Assembly: GCA_038093975.1 (NCBI GenBank)
Contig: JBBPTG010000313.1
Span: forward strand, 1-25,745
Origin: Chalciporus piperatus
Taxonomy: Eukaryota; Basidiomycota; Agaricomycetes; Boletales; Boletaceae
Direction of reading: 5' to 3'
DNA length: 25,745 nucleotides
Every line of letters starts with the position of its first letter. The stretch's first letter is position 1. Below the pieces are notes generated by a model. The model ran no database searches, was not told the origin of the DNA, and saw nothing but the letters and a program-made list of their open reading frames with translations. Of the stretch, positions 7,135 through 16,247 are shown one piece after another. The translations under genes and the position numbers were made by a program.

Positions 7135-8155
7135 ATATCTGTACCTTCATCCTCCCATCCAAGTCGTGCTCCCCAGCGTATCTTAGACTGTTCTGCCGTT
7201 GTAGAACCGTCTAATACACCCTGACAGCTGGCCTCTTTCAATACGGCCACTACTCTGGAAAGCAACAGGGAATTCAGGAGTTTGACATGAGGCCAGTGTT
7301 GCAATACTCGATGTGAGATGGATGATGGAATAAGTGGTGGAAATTGGTAAAGACTTGGAGTCGCACCCTCCTGGGGTTCAATGGGGATCGCACCCTCCTG
7401 GGGTTCAATGGGGATCGGGGGGACGACAACGATTGCGATGTTTGGACAGTGTTCTAGAAGATGAAATAAGACGCCGTCGGAACCTCGGAGGCTTTTCCTG
7501 AGGTGTGCCAGACCGGGGTTGAAGCTTAAAGAGCGAGAAGTATCGCTCCAAGCCTGCTTTGTTGAGGCCAAAGTAAAGTGTCGTGCCAATATCGAGGATA
7601 CGATGCCGTTTTCCTTCGAGCACCTGGAAGGAACCTGATGCGTTTCAAAGCTGAGGTTGACGCAGCGCAAGTTGGGGACAGAGGGTGTCCTGAGATCTAC
7701 CATGTCACAGGAGATCATCAATGTCTAGTAAGCGGAGTCTTGGATGAGTCAGTGAAACTGGGGACATTCCTCTCGAAAAAGACAACAGGGGAGAAGACCC
7801 CAAGAGCGTCGTGAAACTTCTGAGTCCGACACGGATCGTCAACTTTCTCTTGACGTGCGTGAGCTCGAGGTTTGTCCATCTGGGAATGGAGACAGAGAAA
7901 AAAAACTTGGTGTCCAAGATGGGACAGTCGTTAGTGGGGGTCGCTGGCGCTGTGGCTGTACAGGACGAGGGTCCGGAGGAAGCCGAGCAGGTAGTTAGGC
8001 AATCTCACAAGTCAACGAGCTGTGGCCTCTCCAGCGCCCACTGCAGTTATCCCAGATATCCAACGAGGTCGAGACGCTCCAGCATCGGGACATTCTCAGG
8101 CGCCAACAAAGAGTCCAGACCATCATTGGCGTATTGGAGAAAGGGCCAAGCGTGA
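7135..8155 (-). pseudogene. Degraded LRR/F-box-like gene remnant
   Basis: On the minus strand several leucine-rich segments can be read in different frames. Near the 5' end is LDSLLAPENVPMLERLDL, followed by stops. Later come FETHQVP, LLEHCPNIAIVVVPP, RVLQHWPHVKLL and SRVVAVLKEA. Such spaced Leu/Pro phrases resemble the LRR part of fungal F-box-like proteins, but no F-box is visible. At least two stops and several frame changes (around 7700, 7900 and 8030) show decay. A 27-bp unit is duplicated in tandem at 7361-7414, repeating an IEPQEGA phrase. Its 3' end faces the WD40-type gene and the open frame even runs across that gene's last exon. The family call is tentative. Confidence 0.4.
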
Positions 8156-8224
8156 AGCCATAAGAATGACAATTTACAAAGCTAGGAACTAACAATACGA
8201 TAGGAACATACTAGGGGCAGTCTT

Positions 8225-8282
8225 ACTAGGAATAATTCCAGCTGCTGTTATGCTAGGAACAGCAACTGGAATTGTTCCTAGT
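8225..8282. repeat. 25-bp imperfect hairpin, MITE-like
   Basis: The left arm 8225-8249 (starting ACTAGGAATAATTCCAG) and right arm 8258-8282 are reverse complements at 23 of 25 positions, with an 8-base loop. It lies in the short spacer between the F-box-like remnant and the copy B upstream region. It could be a tiny foldback element or a relic of inverted insertion. Confidence 0.75.
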
Positions 8283-8596
8283 GCCAACACCAATCAGTGA
8301 CTGTCCCTCATAATGGCGTCGGTGTTCTGGAAGTGGCGGCGGCGTGTGAGAACGGTCGAAGCAATTATGGAAGGATACAGGGATGAACATACCAGGCCCC
8401 GAGCGGCCGAGCCGCACCATTTGAGGTACGCTACCATCCGGATTATCCCAAAAGTCCAAGTTTGCATGGTCACATCTCCGTGGCATGAGAGTATCAGGTC
8501 CTGGAACGCTACACAGGCCGTCTCAGGCTGATGTCGCCCGAGTGATGGTCCCTCAACGGAGTTCCAAGGGTGCCGGCCTAGCCTCTGTACATTGAC

Positions 8597-8604
8597 AATA
8601 AAAA
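8597..8604 (+). promoter_or_regulatory. TATA-like element upstream of array copy B
   Basis: AATAAAAA about 65 bases before ATG 8667. The region from about 8400 to the ATG aligns with 14760-15034 upstream of copy C, where ATTAAAA occupies the same place. Both share GAGAGGGAGAG after it and CATATCACACTCC before the ATG. Conservation across the duplicates suggests the core promoter was duplicated with the gene. Confidence 0.5.
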
Positions 8605-8666
8605 CTTGAAGAGAGGGAGAGGGCTGGCACATGTGCATATCACACTCCAGAACATCAGTCTGCAAG

Positions 8667-10347
8667 ATGAATCTCCCTGTATGTGGTGCTGTGATACTCG
8701 GCTTACTCTGTGGGTCTCCGATATTCTCTCGACACTGACCTGTAGCTCATCCGCCTCTTCTCTAGTGTCTCTAACTGGCATTCAGCCAGTGCGTGCTCAA
8801 CCGTCAGTGGCAGCTCCCCTCAACAATGCTGGATCATTCCCTGTCGGCTCGTGTACATCTACCGTACCGTGTTCTAACGTATGTCCATGGTCGTTTGTCT
8901 AATCCATCCGGTTTACCCGGAGCTCTAGGGTGCTTGCCGTAACGGTAACAAGGCATTCGGCGAGGTCTTCATCGACTCTCCCAATCCCCAGTCAGTTTTG
9001 TCGTCGGCAGAAGTAGACGTGTACTCGGACTGTAAGTAGTTTTTCGTCGTCCGCAGTCCAAGATGCTTAACTGTGTAACGTGACGGTCAAGCCATCAAGC
9101 TGCAGCAACTGGCCGTATGTTTATCCTGTCGTCATTCCTCACACACAGCTCATTATCTCCAGAGAACGGTGAACATTCCGGGTTGCGCCGGCTTGGAATT
9201 CAAAGCGCTGGCATACGACAACGCTTCCACTGCCGAATATTGGGATCTTGCATTTCCTCATGCACTTGACCCATCTTATGCGACCATAATGCCGCCCCCC
9301 GTCACCTCGAGCACATACGCCATGGAGCATATTTATGAGATCCAACTTGGTTTGTCTTCTTTCTGCTTACAAACGACGTTGTCCTGACTCGAATTCCCCT
9401 ACTCAGTTGCTCAATTCATCGCGCAGATCTATTCTTTGACGTTGTGGCACACTCCAGGACAGCCCAATAACCTGGCCACATTCTGCACCTGGGTCGACAC
9501 GAAGATACTTAAATCAACAGTAAGGAAGCGTCCTCCGCAGGAGAGCTTTCTGATCCATATTAGAACCATTACCAGGTTCAGGACGAACTAGCCAAGTGTC
9601 TCCCGAATAACGCGCTTGGAGCGGCTAATGGCCCTTATATGCCCTCGCTGGAATCTACGGCCAACTCGATCAAGGCCAGAGTATGCTCGTCACTGTTCGA
9701 TTCTTGCAGATGCCTGACGAAAGACTCAAGGCGTTCGCTCCCAAGAGTATATTCACACAGCCCACATTTGATGGTTACACTAATTCCGAGAAGGTGTCTG
9801 TCATGCGTGCAGTAAGCCCATCGTGTTCTCCCCTGCTGGTCAACTCACCCACGGCAATTTTCAGACATCCGGACTTACAGTTTACATGAATGATGCAAAA
9901 GTCAAAGGTAGTTTTATCTGGTCGTCAGACTGTATCCGCACTGTTTGGTGAGCCTTCCGTTAACCCTCACATATAGTATAGTGCTAGAGCGCGTTCGTTG
10001 TAGGGGCGAGTTCGACCACAGTGGCGCTATCGTACAATTATACAATTCATGGGTTGTTGAAAAGCTCGACACGTTCAACACACAAATCCAGACAGGAATG
10101 AGCAACATGCTTCAGTGGTGGAACGCCGTGGCTGGAAGTACAACATCAGTTCCTGTATGTGATACGTTTGCACTGCTCAAACATTCCAGGTCGCTGAGAT
10201 CACCCCTCCCAGGTTGTCCTCAGCTACTCGGAATACGTCACGCTGAATCCGGCTGCGTTCAACTCCCATGTATCGGGACAGGGTCTGCAAACGGATATAG
10301 TAACCTTCGCGACGGGGAATCCGATAAACTGGATTCACGGTTTCTAG
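8667..10347 (+). CDS. Array copy B: secreted chitinase-derived protein without GH18 (about 379 aa)
   Basis: Eleven exons keep one frame: 8667-8709, 8766-8878, 8929-9031, 9092-9114, 9163-9349, 9407-9519, 9576-9680, 9710-9811, 9865-9907, 9982-10154 and 10213-10347 (stop TAG). Introns are 29-74 bp, GT...AG. Exons 1-2 give a hydrophobic signal peptide ending near PVRAQ and the first half of a chitin-binding module (PVGSC, PCSN). Exon 3 loses its cysteines (GACRNGNK) and runs straight into GEVFIDSPNP. From exon 5 come IPGCAGLEFKALAYDN, EYWDLAFP, a TWVDTK segment and the tail MLQWWNAVAGS. From memory these segments belong to the long C-terminal region of fungal killer-toxin-type GH18 chitinases. 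The catalytic DxxDxDxE motif is absent, so no chitinase activity is expected. The weakest step is exon 4, which uses an AAG acceptor; the nearer acceptor would meet a stop. It may be a young pseudogene or a secreted non-catalytic protein. Confidence 0.6.
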
Positions 10348-10639
10348 GACCAGGAATGATGGTGGTACATTCAATTGTTACGCTTGTAGGCTTGACTGTA
10401 ATCGTTTCAGTGACTCGAGAGAACGATGTTTGATATTCGTACAACGCTGAGAGCGAATCCATCCTATCTGACTCAGTACACGCTATGGCCCACCAAACTT
10501 TTCTTTCCCACTGGCATACCACGTGGCACCCTCACCCAATCTCGGGTTTATAGTAGTTACTAGTCTCCCAAACCCAGACTCTCGATGAGCAGAGGACAGT
10601 CGTTCTGCTCTACCGAGACCAAATACGTAGTTCGGAACG
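10348..10639 (+). other. Copy B 3' flank: one of three repeated 3' ends, then unassigned DNA
   Basis: About 100 bases after the stop (TTACGCTTGTAGGCTTGACTG..., CTCGAGAGAACGATG) recur after copies D (12848-12955) and C (15818-15955), marking a shared 3' UTR and probably polyadenylation region. The rest, to about 10639, has no supported gene. Confidence 0.6.
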
Positions 10640-12847
10640 ATCGTGTGCCAGGAACAGAAAAGTTGGTCGAACTTCTTCAAGTTCCAAGTTCCAAGTTCTG
10701 GCAACACTGTCACCAACTTGAAATCGTCGACTGAACATGAGCCGCCCAGCGGCCGTTGCCATCTCATTTCACTCCGAGAACGCCGTCGAAAAACCACTGC
10801 CATCATAGTGGGCCATTTACAAAAATTCAGTTTCCTGTCCTGCCAGTCAGTCTGACTCAGTCAAGGCCACGTACGGTTTGCTGGTTGCTCATGCCTTCCC
10901 CCTCTCAGGCTCACCCACACAACGATCATTGGAGGCTTTACTCGATGCCAGCCTTTATGGATTCGCTTGTAAGCTGTGTCACTACCCTCGTGTAACCCCT
11001 GATCTGACGTCTGCCCGAAGCGGCGAGTGCACGTTTCGGGTTCTACCTCCAAGCCACTATTGTACCCCCATCAGGTATTCGTCTGCCCGGGAAGATTGAT
11101 AATGTTTTCTGACTATTTTCACGATAGTACAAGCTGCATATCTGTATTTGACCACGTGCGATTCCGCCGTTCAATTTCGTCGCGGGAGTGATGACGACCG
11201 CCTCGCCAGATACTGATGCCAGTGCAATTGTCGAGTTCACGATTCAAGGACTGGCCCTCGTGCAGTACGACTCTTCAAGCGTCCAGTTTGCGGTGAGTTT
11301 ACATGATGGCAATCCGATCCGTCGCACAACTGAGCGCCCGTGCCTGCATGGTTTGTTAGTCCTTCGGTTTCCCCGGACTTTACTAGAGAGTGAACCATCG
11401 ATTACGAGCTTGCAAGGTACCAGCTTACCCAGCCGTGCCAGTCCCGGCCTCATCACCATAGGTCCTAGCCTCGTCATCAACGGTCACCGTGAGTCTCAAA
11501 ACGATTCCATCATTGCCTTTCCTAACCATTACAGTTTCAGGCGAGATCTCCATCGATGCGTAAGTCATACATCAAAGATCTTTCTAGTGTTTTTGACATG
11601 ATAGACTATAGAACTCTCCAACTGGTTGCTCAGCTCCAATTCCCCTCGATCAATATCTGGTTAGGAACCGTTGGGGACAACTTCACTGCGACACCGATGG
11701 ATGCTATTGGCTGGTTGAGTAGTACTCCAACAACTCAATTTGGTGTGAATGTCGAGCTCGCAGGTCAGCTGTCAACTTCGAATACAGGCTCGTTGTCGCT
11801 GACGGTCGACAGGCGATATAAGCTTACACTTGGTCCCGGCTCTCCAACTTGGCATCAACATCCTCAATGGCGCACTGGTCGACGCACAGGTCCGTAGCTT
11901 TTGGCGTTGACCGGCACCCGACATTCAAGAAGCTGAAACGGTTCCTCTCTAGGCCTACGTTCAGACTGATTTGTATGCTGGGGTTTCCCTCAATGGTTCA
12001 GCTTCACTCGGCCAGGTAAGTGGCGATCATGAAAGTGTGGTCAAACAATCAGATCATGCATCTTGTCGATAGACACCCGAAGTTTGTTATAGCGCCTGTA
12101 AGTCTTGCTTTCCAAATACGCATGATGTTTTCGCTCACAAACAGATTCCTAGACATGGGTGTTAATTTGTGAGCATCACACATTTGAACGAGACTGACGC
12201 TACTGACACTCCAAAGCTATGGTGGGCTTACCGGCAGGTGAGTTTCAATGACAACATCTGTGGCGTGAAAGATTTTCACGATACTTGCTATAGTCTGTTA
12301 TATTGGGAGGGAGCTAGTGTCTCGTGGCCTTTCTATCAAAATCAGTTGTCGCTTGCCCAACAGTGCATGACCCTTGGCTCAGGAAGTTCCAAGCGCGAGA
12401 TATCCAACGCCAGCCTACCTATGCTGCCGAATACTCCGATCCAACGACCTTCAGGCGTGGAATCCTCAGCGTACATCTTGGAAAAGATCGGGGACAAGGA
12501 ACGATACATCTACCCTGTCAGCCAGCATCCCATTGGTCCTGCGGAAACTCAACACGTTCAGCACACAAATCCAGACGGGAATGAACAACATGCTTCAGTG
12601 GTGGAACGCCGTGGCAGGAAGAACTGCTACGACATTAGTACCTGTATGTGATACGTTCGCAATGCTCACACACGTTCCAGGTCGCTGAGATCAATCGATC
12701 ACCCCTCCCCAGGTTGTTGTCGACTACTCGAATTTCGTTACGCGGAATCCAACCGCGTTCAACTACGATGTATCGGGGCAGGAACTCCAAACGGATATAG
12801 TCAACTTCGCGACGGGGAATCTTATAAACTGGATCAACGAGCTCTAG
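10640..12847 (+). pseudogene. Array copy D: broken C-terminal/beta-rich part of a chitinase-type gene
   Basis: Fragments of one long protein can be read in order. Near 11020 is ARFGFYLQATIVPP, then FVAGVMTTASPDTDASAIVEF (11165-11290), GLITIGPSLVING (11450-11488) and SGEISIDA (11540-11562). LQFPSINIWLG, FGVNVELAGQLSTS and GSLSLTVD follow (11630-11815), then INILNGALVDAQ and AYVQTDLYAGVSLNGSASLGQ (11850-12016). Short introns lie between them. In-frame stops (after LHICI near 11140), frameshifts (near 11845) and damaged exons show that it is dead. At about 12550 it jumps to the tail also found in copy B. The last exon, 12713-12847, has the same 135-base length as in B and is intact. The beta-rich part kept here is exactly what copy B lacks. 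Confidence 0.7.
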
Positions 12848-13385
12848 GACCAGCGGTAGAGGAGGTACAGTTCAATATTGTTACGCTTGTAGGCTTGACT
12901 GCAGATTGTTTCAGTAACTCGAGAGAACGATGCTCGACATATGTACAACGTCAGGAGTGAAACCAGATCGATATCATACCTGAAGCGCTTCTCTGACATA
13001 CTGTCCAGGCTTGGTCCGATTCAAATGTCGCCGAGTGGTTGCGACGTGCAAATTGGACCGTGAGGTGTTCACCTCTGCCGGACACGTTTTCGTCCTTGAG
13101 GATGCCAAGGACCTGGCACAAATCGTGACGTCCCTCACGTGCTATGAGGGTCCCAGTGACTGCCCCAAGGTGGCACTTTTTCGTTACATCGCATGCGGTC
13201 GACGCGGTCGTCCAGCGTCGGTCGGATTGGAAAAAGATCGAGAAGACGCATGTATAATTTAACTTTCGAGGAAGATCGTACAATCCAGTGCTACAGGGAT
13301 ATGGGTAAACTGCTCGCAGGGGAATCAAACCAATGTCTCATCACTCTGTGTTTGAAGGAGCTGGTAGTAATGATCCTTGTCGAAG
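12848..13385 (+). other. Second repeated 3' end, then unassigned DNA
   Basis: 12848-12955 repeats the 3' flank of copy B. After it, 13010-13262 has open frames on both strands. One plus-strand phrase (WSDSNVAEWLRRANWT, about 13013-13060) follows a possible acceptor and resembles coding sequence, but I find no consistent gene around it. Confidence 0.45.
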
Positions 13386-14115
13386 TTAGTCTGGGTCTAT
13401 ATGAGTGGTCAGCACGTAACGAAACAAAGATAGAAAATCGCAACACACCAATCTCGAAAACCAACCACACTTGCCTGATCCACCCAACTCCGCCAATGTA
13501 ATGTCCGGGGCCCGGGTGTCGTTCTCGTCCGTGCGTGGTGTTGTCACGGTCACAGGCAGCAAATGCAAAAGGTTTTTTGCGAACTGATAAGAGCTGGTAG
13601 TCGAGTGGTTGGGGAAAGCAGAAGCGCAGGCCCAGCAAAACACGTGGTCTTGAATTATCGATAGCCATGAGAGCCATGAGGACAAAGCGAGGACCCAAGT
13701 GACGGGATTGACTGCGTGATTCCGTGAGTATATGGAAGCAAGGCTAAAATGAAACTTACTCGTCACGGGGAAATACCAAGCCAGGAACAGGGTCTCGATG
13801 ACACATGGGACTGTGAAGAGGGATCTGAACACGACTTGGCGTCCATCGAGCGGAGACACACTGATACCGCAGACGAGGGCTGTGAAGGACCAAAAAGCAA
13901 TACCTCCCAGAATCATCCAGAAGGTCGAAGTGATCTCCCCACTCTCCACATCCATGAAGACACCCCAAGCTACCAGAAACATGCGGGTAAGGAAATATAT
14001 AAAAATAGCTTGGGTCACGATCCAAACCCTGGTCCAGGAGCCCTGCACTGTGTCATCAAGCAATGGTGTGAGGTGATGTGAGTCTGTCACGCACCTCTCC
14101 CTGTACTTTGGGCAT
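13386..14115 (-). CDS. Small four-helix membrane protein, unknown function (209 aa)
   Basis: Three exons on the minus strand join in frame: 14115-14095, 14042-13760 and 13711-13386 (stop TAA). The introns (52 and 48 bp) have GTGCGT and GTAAGT donors. I chose ATG 14115 because it gives a short first exon (MPKVQGE) that splices in phase to a long open frame. Hydrophobic segments follow: VWIVTQAIFIYFLTRMFLVAW, cited by its ends VWIVT and FLVAW; FWMILGGIAFWSFTALVCGI; a third around LFTVPCVIETLFLAWYF; and a fourth in TWVLALSSWLSWLSII. A soluble Cys/Thr-containing tail ends the protein. No family is recognised. The second intron is a multiple of three and open, so an unspliced read-through would add 16 residues. 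The gene sits between chitinase-derived copies D and C and looks unbroken. Confidence 0.6.
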
Positions 14116-14740
14116 GTCTATCAAAGAGATCTAAGTTAAAAAGTTTACGAAATGAGGGTGTAGAAAGTGTGGCAAGACGATGAGAGGCAAGAGTAAGTTG
14201 AAGGAGAGCAATAGGAGGCTGCCCGGAGTGGGCAAAGCATGACGCGTGACGCGTGACGTTGCCATAGTTGGACTGACCTCGATGGGTTCAGACTCTAGTG
14301 ACCACTCCCGAATGAAGCAGTCCCTACTAGATCAAGAGACAAGTGACCATGCAGACGATTAGCAACTGTACAAACTGGTAACCTGGGGATCTCGAGCTGT
14401 ATTGTATGGGTCCTCTCGGAGAGAGTGCAACTTAGGACAAATGCTGATGCAACCCTCGATGCGGTGTCGTGATGGCCGGCAACATAACAATTGCTTACTT
14501 GTTCCCAACAGTCTCGTAAGTCGGAGTCGTTACTTTCAAGTTGAACAATGATGCGGAAACAATCCAGAACAGAACTAGATCGGTCGACCTTGCATCACGC
14601 AAATTGAACTTGGACAGAATGCACGGCGACACTGTCTCAATTGAGGGACCGCCCCAAAAGCACATCATGATCTATTGTCGGATTGGAACGAAAAGGTTCT
14701 CATTATCACCGCCCGACCCAATGTGACTCCAGATTGAATG
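14116..14740. other. Intergenic, no gene seen
   Basis: Upstream of the membrane-protein gene, and ahead of the duplicated promoter of copy C. It contains a short run of TGACGCG repeats (about 14239-14260). Stops are frequent in all frames. I see nothing else. Confidence 0.5.
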
Positions 14741-14972
14741 AACTAGTATGTCTGCATGGGGCTGCACAATTTGAGGTATGTGACCATGCGATACCATTCA
14801 AATTATCCCCGAAAGGTCAAAGAAAAGTCCAACTTTGCATCGTCATCTCCGTGGAATCTGGATGGCATGAGAGCGACTCTGTCAGATGGAGCAAACAGGC
14901 CGTCTTATGTGCCCGACCAGTGATATGATCCCTCCCGGTGTTCAATGGTGATGCCGGCCTACCCTCATTGGC

Positions 14973-14979
14973 ATTAAAA
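14973..14979 (+). promoter_or_regulatory. TATA-like element upstream of array copy C
   Basis: ATTAAAA about 60 bases before ATG 15035, in the segment that aligns with the copy B promoter. It is followed by the shared GAGAGGGAGAG and CATATCACACTCC. Confidence 0.5.
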
Positions 14980-15034
14980 CGAAGAGAGGGAGAGCTACGC
15001 GTGCATATCACACTCCTGAACATTCATCTGCAAG

Positions 15035-15817
15035 ATGAATCTGTGTGTATGGAGTAGTGTGGTACTCGGCTTACTATGTGGGTGTCCTCGAATATTCTGT
15101 CAATATTGACGCGTGGCTTATCCCTCTCTTCCCCAGTGACTTTAACTGGCGTCGAGCCAGTGCGTGCTCAATCCTCAGTGACAGCTCCCCTCAACAATGC
15201 TACATCACTTCCTGTCGGCTCGTGTACATCTACCGTACCGTGTTCTAACGTATGTCCATGGTCATCCGTCGAATCTATACGGTGTTACACGGAGCTCTAG
15301 GGTGCTTGCTGTAACGGCAACAGTGGTTTCTGTGGATTCGGACCCGATTATTGTACTCCCGTTTCCTCGGGCGGTAATTGCACTAGCAACTGTGATGCTC
15401 AAGCAGAATGCGGTCCATATGCCCCACCAGCGAATTTGACGTGTCCCTTGGTCAGCATCGCCGACTTATACCCTTTCATCGCTTTTGCGACTGACCGTAT
15501 TGCCAGAATGTTTGCTGTAGTCAGGTAGTGTTCTGAGTTCTCCACATCAATCTTAGCTCTTACAGTAATCTTTCAAAGTACGGTTTTTGCGGGACTACAG
15601 GTATGTACACGATGAAGGATAAGGACAATTGATCAATATTCCGTCCTTTAGACGATTTTTGCAGTACTGGATGCCAATCGAACTGCGGCAACCCCGTCGT
15701 TCCATCTGGCGGTTAGTGCGAGCGACCGAGTTGCACTAAATCTCCTCTGGTTAATCATTGGGCTCTCTCGCAGAGGCTGAGACAAACTCTGCTTTGAACC
15801 GTCGGGGAATCCTATAA
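15035..15817 (+). CDS. Array copy C: secreted double CBM18 chitin-binding protein (149 aa)
   Basis: Seven exons keep one frame: 15035-15077, 15137-15249, 15301-15450, 15507-15524, 15579-15600, 15652-15711 and 15774-15817 (stop TAA). Exon 1-2 sizes (43 and 113) equal those of copy B. A signal peptide (SVVLGLLLTLTG, cleavage near VRAQ) is followed by two hevein/CBM18-type modules with their cysteines in place: GACCNGNSGFCGFGPDYC with NCTSNC, then CPLNVCCSQ, YGFCGTT and DDFCSTGCQSNCG. Known members bind chitin in the wall or apoplast. In full-length relatives a GH18 catalytic domain follows. Here about 14 residues follow and then a stop inside what is the C-terminal exon sequence in B and D (GGGGAATCCTATAAACTGG). 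If exon 6 is not spliced at GTTAGT, translation stops at 15716 and the modules are unchanged. It could act as a stand-alone lectin or be a remnant. Confidence 0.72.
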
Positions 15818-16247
15818 ACTGGACCAACTCATTATGGGACCAGAAGCGGAGGAGGTGCATTTCAATTGTTACGTTTGTATGCTTCACTGTAAATCGTTTC
15901 AGTCACCCAAGAGAGCGATGCTCGATATATGTACGACACTAGGAGTGAAACCATGGTATGGTTGTGCATATTTAAATGCTGAGAGAGCGGTGAATGCATG
16001 CGTTGTGTGATCGAGACCCACAACGGTTGCTGGTGGTCCACTGCCAGCTTCATCACAAAAATAGCAGAATCATAACATGCCCAAACACGGTATGTTACCG
16101 CCGGCTGACCAAAATAGGACAATACGCGTCATCAGAGAGAGTTCAGGGTGTATATTTTCATTCAATAGAAAGCATGCGTCCCGAATGTTTTCATCGACTA
16201 GACACTGTACCCTCATGTGTATTGCAATATAATGTCTATATTTCTGA
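15818..16247. other. Third repeated 3' end, then spacer to the transposase gene
   Basis: 15818-15955 repeats the 3' flank of copies B and D. From 15956 to 16247 there is no gene. The left terminus of the Plavaka-type element should lie here, but I could not identify a terminal inverted repeat. TATTGCAATA at about 16219 recurs at about 19366, on the other side of the transposase gene. Confidence 0.5.

Noticed and set aside
7811..8155. Plus-strand ORF of 114 codons
   Set aside because: It is antisense to the leucine-rich remnant, and its translation has no recognisable features.
8667..10347. Active chitinase
   Set aside because: No DxxDxDxE-type motif or any GH18 barrel sequence is present in the spliced model.
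12951..13328. Opposing open frames between copy D and the membrane-protein gene
   Set aside because: Neither strand gives a consistent splice model or motif. Only one short plus-strand phrase looks coding.
15956..16247. CACTA terminus of the Plavaka-type element
   Set aside because: The only CACTA-like string nearby (about 15939) is within the duplicated chitinase 3' flank, and no partner was found on the right.
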